This document shows, piece after piece, positions 26,906 to 36,852 of a stretch of DNA of 64,000 nt. The notes beneath the pieces were generated by a model that made no database searches, was not told the origin of the DNA, and saw only the letters and a list, made by a program, of their open reading frames with translations. Within the stretch, counting starts at the first letter, position 1. Every line of letters begins with the position of its first letter. Origin of the DNA: Opitutaceae bacterium (GTDB lineage Bacteria; Verrucomicrobiota; Verrucomicrobiia; Opitutales; Opitutaceae). Made by a program: the position numbers and the translations under genes. The stretch is taken from NCBI GenBank assembly GCA_016715765.1, contig JADJZJ010000004.1, positions 1-64,000 of the forward strand. Direction: 5' to 3'.

Positions 26906-28551
26906 ATGCGCCTCGGCCTCGCCCAGCTCAACACCCTCGTCGGCGACCTCGCCGGCAACCGCCGCAAGATCATCGACGCCTACACGGCCCTCGCCGCCCA
27001 GGGCGCGGAACTGGTGGTCTTCCCCGAAATGGTCGTGTGCGGTTATCCGCCCCGCGACCTGCTCCTGAAGCGGCGATTCGTGCCCGACATGGCCGAATCC
27101 CTCGCCGAGATCGCGGCCGCCGTGGGTGAGGTGCCCGCCCTCATCGGCACGGTGGAAATCAACCCCACGGGCGACGGCCGGCCGTTCTACAACTCCGCCG
27201 CCTTCTGCCACCGGGGCCGCGTCGTCGCGACCGCCCGCAAGTGCCTCCTGCCGACCTACGACGTGTTTGACGAGGACCGGTATTTCGAGCCCGCCGCCCG
27301 GCCCACGGTGTTCACGCATGGCGGCCACCGCATCGGGGTCACCATCTGCGAGGACATCTGGACCCATCCGGTGATCAGCACGCGGCGGCTCTACAGCGGC
27401 CTGGACCCGGTGCGGCAGCTGGCCAATGAGAACTGCGATGTCATGGTCAATCTCTCGGCCAGCCCGTGGTTCCACGCCAAGGGCCGCATCCGGCAGACGC
27501 TCGTCACCGATTCCGCCCGGCAGCTCGGCTGCCCCGTCGCCTACGTCAACGCCGTCGGCGGCAACGACGAGCTGGTCTTTGACGGACGCAGCCTCGTCGC
27601 CGATGCCCAGGGGCCAGATCACGGCCGGTCTGGCGGCCTTCCGCGAGGACCTGCGGGTGGTGGATACCGGCGGTCCGCAGCGCGCAGGTCGATCCGACCT
27701 TTGCGCAGGACGAGATGAAGGACATCCACGATGCCCTCGTGCTCGGTCTGCGCGATTACGCCCACAAGAGCGGCTTCAAGCGCGCCCTCGTCGCCTTGTC
27801 CGGCGGCATTGATTCCGCCCTCGTCGCCGTGATCGCCGTCGAGGCTTTCGGGGCGGAGAACGTCATCGGCGTCTCCCTGCCCTCCGCGATTTCCTCCGGC
27901 CATTCCAGGGACGATGCCCGGAAGCTGGCCGACAATCTCGGCATCCGCTTCGAGACCATCGCCATCGCCGAGGCCGTCGCCGCGTGCGAACAGGCGCTGG
28001 GACCCGTCTTCAAGGGACTCAAGCCCGACGTCACGGAGGAAAACATCCAGGCCCGCATCCGCGGCGTGCTGATGATGGCGCTCTCGAACAAGTTCGGCTC
28101 CCTGCTCCTCACCACGGGCAACAAGAGCGAGGTCGCCGTGGGCTATTGCACCCTGTATGGCGACATGGCCGGCGGTCTCGCGGTCATATCCGATGTGTTC
28201 AAGACGCAGGTCTACGCGCTCTCTCGCTGGGTCAACCGCGAGCGCGAGATCATACCCGAAAACACCATCGCCAAGGCGCCGAGCGCCGAGCTGCGCCCCG
28301 GCCAGACCGACCAGGACAGCCTTCCGCCCTACGATCAGCTCGATGCGATCCTCAAGGGCTATGTCGAGGAGGGCCTGTCGCGCAAGGACCTCATGCAGCA
28401 GGGCTTCCCCGAGGCCGTGGTCAACGACGTCGTCCGCAAGGTCGACCTCAACGAATACAAGCGCAAGCAGGCCGCCCCCGGCCTGAAGATCACCTCCCTC
28501 GCCTTCGGCGTCGGCCGCCGCATCCCCATCGTGCAGAAATACGTGAGCTGA
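26906..28551 (+). CDS. nadE: Glutamine-dependent NAD+ synthetase (two frameshifts)
   Basis: About 548 residues across three frames, from ATG 26906 (MRLGLAQLNTLVGDLAGN). The N-terminal nitrilase-type glutaminase domain has the triad Glu in 'FPEMVVCGYPP', Lys in 'ARKCLLPTYDVFDE' and Cys in 'GVTICEDIW'. The C-terminal synthetase domain has 'ALSGGIDSALVAVIA', 'LLTTGNKSEVAVGYCTLYGD' and 'KAPSAELRPGQTDQDSLPPY'. The frame breaks near 27610 (one extra G in GGGG) and near 27683 (a base missing), so the two errors compensate and only a short linker is misread. It makes NAD+ from nicotinate adenine dinucleotide. Error in sequence is likely. Confidence 0.9.
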
Positions 28552-28922
28552 GGAGAAGCACCACTGATTTTCACTTATGCACACTGATACATAGAGTCGA
28601 CGGAAGGTTACGCCTGATGGGCGCGTGTTTTGAAGTTACAGAGTGGGAATGGCTATCTGGAGGAGTTTACCAGGAAGTTTGAATGGAGCTGACTGATCGC
28701 GCATTCCCTATGTCGCCCAAGCCAAGCTCCCGATTTTCTATAAAGGACCTCAGTACAGAAAATGCCTCCTCTGATCGAAACCCTCGTCGAATTGCGCCGT
28801 TAAGGCATGCTTCCCTGAGCACGAGGGCGCAGTTGATCAACTACCTCAAAGCCACGCCGCAAAGGTTCCTTGGTGAACTTCGGCCTTTCCCAAGCTCGGG
28901 GCGCCGCCGTGTTCGATAATAA
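28552..28922. other. 371-bp gap of unusual composition, no gene recognised
   Basis: It starts with fragments of a widespread repeat style (CACTGATTTTCACTTATGCAC). AT-rich sequence follows, unlike the flanks. A 78-codon plus-strand frame (28683-28919) has no recognisable features. No terminator or promoter is clear. The damage seen at the start of hemL next door suggests a poor-quality or rearranged junction. Confidence 0.5.
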
Positions 28923-30173
28923 GTGCCAATCGGCTCCTCCGAAACCCTCTTCCCGGCGCTCCAGCTGATCCCGGGCGGCGTCAATTCCCGTCGGGCCTTC
29001 CGCTCGGTCACCACAAGGCGCCCAGGGGACGCACCGTCGCGGGGGGAGCTGATCGACTTCGTCGGCACCTGGGGCCCGGCCATCCACGGCCACAACCATC
29101 CGCGCATCAAGGCCGCCATCGCCGCCGCGCTGGAGCAAGGCACGTCCTTCGGCACGCCCAATCCCTACGAGGTGGAGATGGCCGAGCTGATCGTGAAGTT
29201 CTTCCCCTCCATCCAAAAGGTCCGCATGTGCAACAGCGGCACCGAGGCCACGATGTCCGCCATCCGCCTCGCCCGCGGCTTCACCAGGCGCGACAAGATC
29301 ATCAAGTTCGCCGGCTGCTACCACGGCCACTCCGACTCGCTGCTGATCAAGGCCGGCTCCGGCGCCCTCACCCACGGCAATCCCGACAGCGCCGGCGTGC
29401 CCGCCTCCTTCGCGCAGGAAACCGTGGTCCTGCCCTACAACGACCGCGCCGCGCTCGACGCCGCCTTCGCCGCCAACCCCGGCCAGATCGCCTGTGTCAT
29501 CATCGAGGCCTACTGCGGCAACGTCGGCTTCATCATGCCCGATGCCGGCTACCTCGCCTACCTCCGTGAGATCACCGCCAAGCACGGCACCGTCCTGATC
29601 TTCGACGAGGTCATGACCGGCTTCCGCATCGCCAAGGGCGGCGTGCAGGAACGCGAACGGATCGTCCCCGACCTCACCTGCCTCGGCAAAATCATCGGTG
29701 GCGGCCTGCCGGTCGGCGCCTTCGGCGGCCGCGCCGACATCATGGACCACCTCGCGCCGCTCGGTCCGGTTTATCAGGCCGGCACCCTCAGCGGCAACCC
29801 ACTCGCCATGGCCGCCGGCATCGCGAGCCTCAGGCTGTTGGAGGAGCTCAATCCCTACGCCCAGCTCGACCGCCTCGGCCGCCAGCTGCGCGACACCGTG
29901 CTCGCCGCCTGCAAAGCGAAGGGACTGCCAGTACAGGTGCCGCAATGCGGCTCGATGTTCAGCATCTTTTTCACCGCCACGCCGGTACGCGACTACGCCA
30001 CCGCCCTGACCGGCGACGCCAAGCTCTTCGGCCGCTTCTTCCACGCCTGCCTCGCCCAGGGCGTCTACCTGGCCCCCAGCGCGTATGAAGCAGGATTCAT
30101 CAGCACCGCCCATGACGGCGCCGCCCTCGATCGCGCCTGCACCGTCCTCAACGCGGCTATCAAGGAACTTTAA
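28923..30173 (+). CDS. hemL: Glutamate-1-semialdehyde aminotransferase with damaged N-terminus
   Basis: 416 residues. 'LIPGGVNS' is followed by 'RAFRSV', then an aberrant stretch of about 14 residues where the family has about 25, before 'LIDFVGTWGPAIHGHNHPR'. The rest is normal: 'CNSGTEATMSAIRLARG', 'FAGCYHGHSDSLLIKAGSG', the PLP lysine in 'LGKIIGGGLPVGAFGG' and 'TLSGNPLAMAAGIASL'. It makes 5-aminolevulinate for tetrapyrroles, from glutamyl-tRNA via semialdehyde. The GTG start at 28923 is uncertain. The short N-terminal region looks like several small deletions, including one between NS and RAF where 'PV' is usual. Confidence 0.85.
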   Translation: MPIGSSETLFPALQLIPGGVNSRRAFRSVTTRRPGDAPSRGELIDFVGTWGPAIHGHNHPRIKAAIAAALEQGTSFGTPNPYEVEMAELIVKFFPSIQKVRMCNSGTEATMSAIRLARGFTRRDKIIKFAGCYHGHSDSLLIKAGSGALTHGNPDSAGVPASFAQETVVLPYNDRAALDAAFAANPGQIACVIIEAYCGNVGFIMPDAGYLAYLREITAKHGTVLIFDEVMTGFRIAKGGVQERERIVPDLTCLGKIIGGGLPVGAFGGRADIMDHLAPLGPVYQAGTLSGNPLAMAAGIASLRLLEELNPYAQLDRLGRQLRDTVLAACKAKGLPVQVPQCGSMFSIFFTATPVRDYATALTGDAKLFGRFFHACLAQGVYLAPSAYEAGFISTAHDGAALDRACTVLNAAIKEL

Positions 30174-30199
30174 AGTCCGCAGACTGACGCAATCATTCC

Positions 30200-31963
30200 A
30201 TGCTCCCTGCTTTCCGCCTCCTCATCCTTGCCTGGGCTGGCGCGGCCAGCGCCCTCGCCGCCGCGCTGCCGGCCGGTGCGCCGGTGCTGCCGTTGGACGC
30301 GCTCAAGCCCGGCATGAAGGGTGAGGTTTGGACGGTCTTCAAGGGCACCGAGCCCGAACCGTTCAGTGTCGAGGTCACCGGCGTCGTGCGCAACGCCCTC
30401 GGTCCGGGCAAGTCGCTGATCCTTTGTGAACTCACCGACGAACGCGTCCAGAAGATGGGCGCCGTCGCCGGCATGAGCGGGAGTCCGCTCTACATTGACG
30501 GCCGCCTCGCCGGCGCCCTGTCCTACCAGGTGCAAAAATTCGAGACGGTGCGCTACGCCGGATTCACCCCGGTCGCGGACCTCGTGGAGGTGAGCCGCAA
30601 GTCCGACCAGGCCCTCGCCGCCAAGGCGGCCCGCGGCCAGCCGGAAACCCGTCCCGCGTCCAACGGCAGACCCGACGAAGCCCTGCAGCCCCTGACCCCC
30701 GTTTTCGCCTTCGGCGGTCTGGCCCCGCAGGTCGTGGAGTGGCTGGCACCGCAATTCAGCGAACTCGGCCTGCGCGTCACCGGCCTGGGCGGACAAATGG
30801 CGGCGGGCAGCGCCGCCACGGGCACGTCCCGTTCATTGCAGCCCGGCGACGCCGTGGCCGTCGCGGTGACGACCGGCGACATCACCCTCGCCGCGACCGG
30901 CACCGTTTCCTACGTCGAGGGCAACCGGGTCGTGGCCTTCGGTCATCCGATGATGGGTCTGGGCGACGTCGCCCTGCCGATGGCCCGCTCCGAGATCGTC
31001 GCCATTTTGCCCTCCAATCTCAACTCCCTCAAGGTCGCCAACACCGGCGAGATCATCGGCACCATCAGTCAGGACCGGTTGTCCGCCGTCGCCGGCGAAC
31101 TCGGCCCCGCGCCCGCGATGCTGCCCGTCGAGATCGCTGTCGTGCGGCCCGGCGAGGAAGTGAAGTACCTGCGTTTCTCCGCCGCCCGGCATCCGCAACT
31201 CACGCCCCTGGTCATCGGCGCCGGCACGGCCCAGGCGGTGCTGGGCTCGAACGACGCCGGCTTCAGCAACGGCGCGCGCCTCGAGGCCAATTTCAAGTTC
31301 TCCCACGGCCGCCACGTGCCGACCGCCAGCGTGGTCAGCGGACCCCAGGGCATCACCCAGGGGCTGACGGATTTCGTCCGCGACATCGGCGCCGTGCTGC
31401 AGAACCCGTACGAGGAAATCATCCCCGAGGCCATTTCGGTCCGCATCACCCCGCTCACGGTGAACCCCCAGACCACGCTCGAATATGTGCAGCTTTCGAA
31501 CACGACCCTTTCCTCCGGGACGAACCTCGAGGCCACCATTGGCTGGCGCGATTACCAGGGCGCGCCCGCCGAGGAGACCGTCAGCATTCCGGTCCCCGCC
31601 GCCTGGCAGGGACGGAATCTCGAACTGGTTGTCACCAACGGCGACACGCTCGACCGGCTCACCGGCCGCAGCGGCAACCTGACGGCCGCCCAGTTCCGGA
31701 GCCTGGATGCCCTGCTCGATCTCGTCACCCTGTCGCGCCAGCCCGACGGACTCTACCTCGCCGTGGTCGAGAGCGGGCGCATCTTCGTTGACCAGGCCGC
31801 CGTCACGCGCGATCTGCCCGGCTCCTACGAGCGCATTGCCAGCCGCGCCGATGAGGCGCGCTACCAGAGCCGGACCGCGTTGGAACCGCTTTGGGAAACC
31901 CGCCGCCTCCCCGGTCGCATGGTCCCCGGCACAGTGCGGCGCGCCTTCCGCGTCACCGATTGA
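30200..31963 (+). CDS. SpoIVB-type S55 peptidase domain protein, exported
   Basis: 587 residues with a signal peptide (ASALAAALPAG). The S55 domain spans about 20-250: 'PGMKGEVWTVFKGTEPEPF' is the N-terminal strand pair. 'VAGMSGSPLYIDGRLAGALS' carries the predicted nucleophile Ser, and 'VAFGHPMMGLGDVALPM' the histidine. The remaining 300 residues are unrecognised and mostly beta. In spore formers SpoIVB is a signalling protease; in non-sporulating bacteria this domain is found in exported proteins of unknown role. The gene at 31972 starts 8 bp later, so a functional pair is likely. Confidence 0.75.
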   Translation: MLPAFRLLILAWAGAASALAAALPAGAPVLPLDALKPGMKGEVWTVFKGTEPEPFSVEVTGVVRNALGPGKSLILCELTDERVQKMGAVAGMSGSPLYIDGRLAGALSYQVQKFETVRYAGFTPVADLVEVSRKSDQALAAKAARGQPETRPASNGRPDEALQPLTPVFAFGGLAPQVVEWLAPQFSELGLRVTGLGGQMAAGSAATGTSRSLQPGDAVAVAVTTGDITLAATGTVSYVEGNRVVAFGHPMMGLGDVALPMARSEIVAILPSNLNSLKVANTGEIIGTISQDRLSAVAGELGPAPAMLPVEIAVVRPGEEVKYLRFSAARHPQLTPLVIGAGTAQAVLGSNDAGFSNGARLEANFKFSHGRHVPTASVVSGPQGITQGLTDFVRDIGAVLQNPYEEIIPEAISVRITPLTVNPQTTLEYVQLSNTTLSSGTNLEATIGWRDYQGAPAEETVSIPVPAAWQGRNLELVVTNGDTLDRLTGRSGNLTAAQFRSLDALLDLVTLSRQPDGLYLAVVESGRIFVDQAAVTRDLPGSYERIASRADEARYQSRTALEPLWETRRLPGRMVPGTVRRAFRVTD

Positions 31964-31971
31964 TTCAACCC

Positions 31972-34242
31972 ATGCCTTTCATCCGCACCCTCACCGGCGC
32001 GCTCGCCGCGTTGCTCACGACGTCGGCGCTCGCCGCCCCGCTGTCCAAAACCCAGTCCATCGATTTCTACGCCGATGTGCCCAGTCGCAGCCTGCAGGGC
32101 ATGGCCACCCGCTCCGATGGTCGCCTCTTGGCCGGCCCGGCCGTGACTCCCGTCCCGTTGCAGCTGGCCAACCCCCTGCTGTGGACGCTCGTGAACGATG
32201 GCGACAACCTGCTCATCGGCACCGGTCCCGACGGCCAGATCCTGTCGGTGGATCCGAACGGCCAGGGTGAATCCAAGCCCAAGGTTCTGCTCGACCTGCC
32301 GGAGACGCACATCTTTGCCCTCACCCGTCTCCCCGATGGCAGGGTACTCGCCGGCAGTTCGCCCCAGGGCACGCTCGTGCTCGCCCTTGAGGGCAAGGTG
32401 GTCGCCCGCGCCGCCCTGCCGGTTGATTCCATTTTCGACCTCGTCGTCCTGCCCGGCGACAAGGCCAAGCCCGTCGTCCTCGTGGCCACAGGCAATCCGG
32501 GCCGAATTTACCGGGTGGAAATCGCCACGTTCGCCACCGGGGGCGACCAACCGGACAAGCTGACCGCCGGCGAGGCCCTCGCCATCCGCGGCATCACGCT
32601 CTTCGGCGAGATTCGCGATCGCAATGTCCGCCGTCTGCTGCGTCTGACCGACGGACGCGTGATCGCGGGCTCCGCGCCCAAGGGCAACGTCTATGAATTT
32701 TCCGCCACCGGCGGAGCGCCCCGGATTCTGTCCGAACAGCGCAACGCCGAGATTTGCGACCTGCTGCCGTGGGATGGAGGCTTCTTCGCGGCCGCCACGT
32801 TCGGCTCCGGTTCGGGCGAGACCCGGGTCAATCGCGCCAAACCCGCCAAGGCCGACGAGAACGCGGCGACCCCGGCCAGCGGCGCCGGCGAGACGCCGCC
32901 ACCGATCTTCGTGGATGAACCGGCCCGACCCGAGCGTTTTGCCGGACGCAGCCAGTTGCTCTGGTTTCCCGACGGCGGCTTTCCCGAGACTGTCGCGGCC
33001 CGTGGCAATGTGGCGTTCTACCGGCTCGCGCGACACGGCAATCTCGTGCTCATCGCCGGCGGCGAGCAGGGCGAACTGCTGGGCTATGATCCCATCAACC
33101 AGCGCAGCCTGACTTTCCCCGGGGTCACCTCGGTGCAGCTGAACGGCCTGGTGCCCGTGGCGAAGCGGCCCGGAGCCTTCCATGCGATCGCGAACAATCC
33201 GGCCGCGCTTTATCTCGTGGATTTCAATGCGACCGGTCCACGCTCCGCGGAGACCCGTCGCATCGATCTGGGGACCCCGGCCCGGTTGGGATTGCTCCGC
33301 TTCGGAACCGGCTCGCAGGCCGATGCCGGCTCGCTCGCGGTTGAATTGCGCACCAGTTTTGGCAGCGATGAAACCGAGGGCTGGACCAACTGGCAGGCGG
33401 CCGTTGCGGAGGATGGCGGCTGGAGGGTGCCCGAGCTGCGCGGCAGACATGTGCAGGCCCGGCTCACCGCCAAGGGCGCGAACTTCGAAATCGACAAGGC
33501 CGAACTGCACTTTCTGCGGCAGAACCGGCGGCCCCAGTTGCAGGAATTCCGCCTCCTCGCCCCCAATTTCGGACTCGTGCCGGCGCCGGAGCCCCCGCTG
33601 CAGGTCATCACCACGCTGGGTCAGGTGCTCCAGCCGATCGTCCGCGATGACGACAAGCGCCGCAATCCGCTGCTCACCAGCCAGATCGTGCCGTTGCCCG
33701 GCGCCCAGGTGGCGTATTGGACGGTCACCGATCCGGATGATGACAATCTCCTCAGCAGTTTCTCGGTCCGCCTCCGTGGGACCGGGGCTTGGACCGATCT
33801 GGCCGTCGCCTCGCGCGAGAACTTTCTCCAATTCGACATTTCGCATTTTCCCGAGGGCGTTTACCAAACCCGGCTCGTGGTTCGCGAAACCGCGCCCCGG
33901 GCGGAAAAGGACTGTCTCACGGCGGAGTTTGAAGCCGATGACCTGTTGATCGACCGCACGCCGCCCGAGCTGGGTGACGTGCAGGTCACGCGGGAGTCCG
34001 GACGCCTGCGCATCCGGGTAGCAGCCCGCGATGCGTTCTCCCGCATCGCCGGTGTGGAGTTTGCGTTGAACAATGGCGTGCGTGAAACCGTCGAGCAGCC
34101 GGACGACGGCGTCCTCGATGGCCAGGCTGAGACCTTCACCTTGGATTTGGCGGCCGACCGTGCCGCGGGGGCGACCAACATCGAGATCATAGTCTACGAC
34201 AACATCGGCAACAGCGCGGCCCGCCGCGTGGCCTGCCCCTGA
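31972..34242 (+). CDS. Exported beta-propeller-like protein of unknown function
   Basis: 756 residues with a signal peptide (LTTSALAAPLS). The N-terminal two thirds has repeated blade-like units, such as 'IFALTRLPDGRVLAGSSPQG' and 'VRRLLRLTDGRVIAGSAPKG'. The C-terminal part resembles Fn3/Ig-like segments, with 'VTDPDDDNLLSSFSVRLRG' and 'RTPPELGDVQVTRESGRLRI'. The open frame continues upstream into the previous gene, but ATG 31972 begins the signal peptide. It probably functions at the periplasmic or outer surface with the S55-domain protein encoded just before it. Confidence 0.65.
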   Translation: MPFIRTLTGALAALLTTSALAAPLSKTQSIDFYADVPSRSLQGMATRSDGRLLAGPAVTPVPLQLANPLLWTLVNDGDNLLIGTGPDGQILSVDPNGQGESKPKVLLDLPETHIFALTRLPDGRVLAGSSPQGTLVLALEGKVVARAALPVDSIFDLVVLPGDKAKPVVLVATGNPGRIYRVEIATFATGGDQPDKLTAGEALAIRGITLFGEIRDRNVRRLLRLTDGRVIAGSAPKGNVYEFSATGGAPRILSEQRNAEICDLLPWDGGFFAAATFGSGSGETRVNRAKPAKADENAATPASGAGETPPPIFVDEPARPERFAGRSQLLWFPDGGFPETVAARGNVAFYRLARHGNLVLIAGGEQGELLGYDPINQRSLTFPGVTSVQLNGLVPVAKRPGAFHAIANNPAALYLVDFNATGPRSAETRRIDLGTPARLGLLRFGTGSQADAGSLAVELRTSFGSDETEGWTNWQAAVAEDGGWRVPELRGRHVQARLTAKGANFEIDKAELHFLRQNRRPQLQEFRLLAPNFGLVPAPEPPLQVITTLGQVLQPIVRDDDKRRNPLLTSQIVPLPGAQVAYWTVTDPDDDNLLSSFSVRLRGTGAWTDLAVASRENFLQFDISHFPEGVYQTRLVVRETAPRAEKDCLTAEFEADDLLIDRTPPELGDVQVTRESGRLRIRVAARDAFSRIAGVEFALNNGVRETVEQPDDGVLDGQAETFTLDLAADRAAGATNIEIIVYDNIGNSAARRVACP

Positions 34243-34264
34243 CCTGACACGGTCGCGATCAGAA

Positions 34265-34351
34265 CGTAGCGCGGAGCTTTAGCCCGCGCTCTCCACGCCC
34301 GTCCGGCAGGACGGGCTCACGATCCAGTGCCGGCTGAAGACCGGCACTACG
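34265..34351. repeat. Palindromic repeat family D, copy 1
   Basis: It begins CGTAGCGCGGAGCTTTAGCC and ends CAGTGCCGGCTGAAGACCGG plus CACTACG. Two related copies in tandem lie before parB at 62016-62103 and 62163-62249. Intergenic. Confidence 0.8.
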
Positions 34352-34400
34352 CTTCATTTCCGGCTTCAATCCCGCCGGACCTGTCTCCACCCTCCATCCC

Positions 34401-35249
34401 GTGCCCACTTTGTCCGCCTTCCTGCCTGCCGGTTACGACCCGCGCCGTCCGGTCGCCCTGATCGCCGGTCAGGGCGACTATCCGCTGCTGGTCGCCCGGG
34501 CGCTGCTCAAGGCCGGCATTCCGCTGCGGCTCATCGGCTTCGAGGAGGAAACACGCGCCGAACTGGTCGAACTGGTTCCCGCCGCCGAGCGTCGCATTTT
34601 GCTCGTGGGCCAGCTCGGGCACATGCTGAAGGCCCTGCGCGACTTCGATGCCGGCTATGCGCTGATGGCCGGGCAGATCACGCCGCGACGGCTCTTCAAG
34701 GGTCTGCATCCCGACCTCAAGGCCACCCGTATTTTGCTCGGACTGAAGCGTCGGAATGCCGAGACCATTTTCGGCGCCATCGCCCAGGAGATCGAGGCCA
34801 TCGGCGTCACCCTGCTGGATGCCCGGTCGTATCTTGATGAGCATCTGGCCACCCCCGGCTGCATGACCGGGCGCAGTTTTCCCATCGAGAAGGACTACCT
34901 CGACCACGGGATCGGCATCGCCCGCGAATGCGCCCGCCTCGACATCGGCCAGGGCTGCGTCGTCCGCAAGGGCACCGTGCTCGCCGTCGAGGCCTTTGAG
35001 GGCACCGATGAGATGCTGCGGCGCGCCGGTGCGTTCAAGACCGACGGCGCCCTCTTCGTGAAAACCGTCAAGGCCCGCCAGGATTTCCGCTTCGATGTCC
35101 CCTGCTTCGGTCTGCGCACCCTCGAGACCATGCGCACTGCCGGCCTGGCGGCGGCGGCCCTTGAAAGCGGCCGCGTCCTGATCATCGACAAGCCCGCCGT
35201 GCTCGCGCAGGCGCGCTCCTGGGGCATCAGCCTCCTCGGTTTCGACTGA
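34401..35249 (+). CDS. lpxI: UDP-2,3-diacylglucosamine pyrophosphatase LpxI
   Basis: 282 residues from GTG 34401. 'ALIAGQGDYPLLVARALLKA' is the N-terminal signature of LpxI (DUF1009). 'QITPRRLFKGLHPDLKATRIL', 'VVRKGTVLAVEAFEGTDEML' and 'FDVPCFGLRTLETM' follow the family through its length. It replaces LpxH in several phyla, cleaving UDP-2,3-diacylglucosamine to lipid X in lipid A biosynthesis. Its presence implies an LPS-bearing outer membrane. The gene is about 44 bp before bfn. Confidence 0.92.
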   Translation: MPTLSAFLPAGYDPRRPVALIAGQGDYPLLVARALLKAGIPLRLIGFEEETRAELVELVPAAERRILLVGQLGHMLKALRDFDAGYALMAGQITPRRLFKGLHPDLKATRILLGLKRRNAETIFGAIAQEIEAIGVTLLDARSYLDEHLATPGCMTGRSFPIEKDYLDHGIGIARECARLDIGQGCVVRKGTVLAVEAFEGTDEMLRRAGAFKTDGALFVKTVKARQDFRFDVPCFGLRTLETMRTAGLAAAALESGRVLIIDKPAVLAQARSWGISLLGFD

Positions 35250-35292
35250 GCCGGCTGCTTGCTTCAGGAACCCGAGCGCGTAGACTGCCCCC

Positions 35293-35763
35293 ATGTCCAA
35301 GGACACCCAACTCGTCACCGTCAAAGGCGTCATGCCCACCGCCAACGGCTGCGCCGTGTTCCTCGGTCCCGAGACCAGGACCTTCGTCATCTATGTCGAT
35401 CACTCGGTCGGCAATTCGATCCGCATGACCCTCGACGGGGTGAAAAAGGAACGTCCCCTGACCCATGACCTGATCGGGAGCATTTTGACGGGGCTCGACG
35501 CGCGACTGGACCATATCGTCATCAACGATGCCCGCGAGGGCACGTTCTACGCCCGCATTTTGCTGCGCATGGAAAACGAGCTCGGCAAGAAGATCATCGA
35601 GATCGACGCCCGGCCCAGCGATTCCATCGTGCTCGCCCTGCAGCAGAAGCGCCCGATCTATGTCGCGACCACCGTACTCGACGGCACCGAGGACATGACC
35701 GAAATCCTGGAGCGGGTGCTGAAGCAGCAGGCGGATGAGTCCGGCGGGGAGGAATCCGCCTGA
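35293..35763 (+). CDS. Bifunctional nuclease (BFN/DUF151) domain protein
   Basis: 156 residues. 'ETRTFVIYVDHSVGNSIRM' and 'INDAREGTFYARILLRMENE', then 'IDARPSDSIVLALQQKRPIY', match the BFN domain found in plants and bacteria. Members have been reported to have nuclease activity, but the physiological role is unclear. It sits between lpxI and the dihydrouridine synthase gene, whose frame begins within a few bases of its stop. Confidence 0.85.
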   Translation: MSKDTQLVTVKGVMPTANGCAVFLGPETRTFVIYVDHSVGNSIRMTLDGVKKERPLTHDLIGSILTGLDARLDHIVINDAREGTFYARILLRMENELGKKIIEIDARPSDSIVLALQQKRPIYVATTVLDGTEDMTEILERVLKQQADESGGEESA

Positions 35764-35810
35764 ACCTCCCGAGCGTCCCCCTGCCCGCCGGCCACCATCC
35801 CGGCCTGCCG

Positions 35811-36848
35811 TTGACCGCCCTGGCGCCCATGCAGGACGTCACGGACCTCGCCTTCATGCGCGTCATCGCGCACTACGGCGCGCCGGACTATTTCTTCACG
35901 GAGTTCTTCCGCGTCCATTCCCAGTCGCGCCCGGAGAAGCACATCGTGCGCTCCATTGCGGAAAACACCACGGGCCGTCCCGTCTTCGCCCAGCTGATCG
36001 GCGAAGACATCCATCACCTCAACCGCACCGTCAAGGAACTGCTCGCCCTGCCGGTCGCCGGCATCGATCTCAACCTCGGCTGCCCCGCGCCCAAGGTCTA
36101 TAAGAAGAATGTCGGCGGCGGCCTGCTCCGCGATCCGGCGCGCATCGACGAGATTCTGGGCGCGCTCCGGGCCGCCGTTCCGGGACTGCTCACCGTCAAG
36201 ATGCGGCTCGGGTTCGAGGATACCGCGCACTTCGATCGCATCCTCGAACTGGTGGACCGGCACAAGGTGGACCTCCTCAGCGTCCATGGCCGCACCGTGA
36301 AGGAAATGTATCGCAGCGAGGTGCGCTACGAATGCATCGCGCATGCCGTCACCCGCGTGCGCTGCCCCGTCCTCGCCAACGGCAACATCACCTCCGCCGC
36401 GAAAGCCGCCAGCGTGCTCGCCTCCACCGGGGCCGCCGGCGTGATGATCGGACGGCACGCCATCCGCAATCCCTGGATCTTTCATCAATGCCGCGAACTC
36501 CTCGGCGGCGGGACGGTGACGCGCATCACCCTCGCCGACGTGCGCGGGTATGTTGAGCATCTGTTCGAGGCCACCCGCACCGATACGATCCCCGAGCGGG
36601 CCCACGTGAACAAGATGAAGAAGTACCTCAATTTCGTGGGCCAGGGCGTCGATGCCGACGGGGCCTTTCTGCACGACATGCGCCGCACGGCCACGCGCGC
36701 CGAGCTCTTTGCGGTCTGCGACCGGCATTTGATGACCGCCCCCGACCGCGAATTCGCCGTCGAACCGTATCCCGGGGTCATTGCCCGGCCGAATTGCGAG
36801 ACGCCCGACGGATCGGATGGTTGTTCGCTTGAGACGGTGACAGCGTGA
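35811..36848 (+). CDS. dus: tRNA-dihydrouridine synthase
   Basis: 345 residues from TTG 35811. The frame is open upstream to the bfn stop and other non-ATG starts are possible. The FMN barrel begins 'TALAPMQDVTDLAFMRVIA', and the catalytic Cys is in 'DLNLGCPAPKVYKKNVGGGL'. 'KMRLGFED', 'SVHGRTVKEMYRS' and 'VMIGRHAIRNPWIF' follow. It reduces specific uridines in tRNA D-loops using NADPH. The exact subfamily is not assigned. It is followed by a composite palindromic element. Confidence 0.9.
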   Translation: MTALAPMQDVTDLAFMRVIAHYGAPDYFFTEFFRVHSQSRPEKHIVRSIAENTTGRPVFAQLIGEDIHHLNRTVKELLALPVAGIDLNLGCPAPKVYKKNVGGGLLRDPARIDEILGALRAAVPGLLTVKMRLGFEDTAHFDRILELVDRHKVDLLSVHGRTVKEMYRSEVRYECIAHAVTRVRCPVLANGNITSAAKAASVLASTGAAGVMIGRHAIRNPWIFHQCRELLGGGTVTRITLADVRGYVEHLFEATRTDTIPERAHVNKMKKYLNFVGQGVDADGAFLHDMRRTATRAELFAVCDRHLMTAPDREFAVEPYPGVIARPNCETPDGSDGCSLETVTA

Positions 36849-36852
36849 TCCA

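Noticed and set aside
28683..28919. A 78-codon frame between nadE and hemL
   Set aside because: No recognisable features, no ribosome-binding site, and it lies in a stretch of odd composition.
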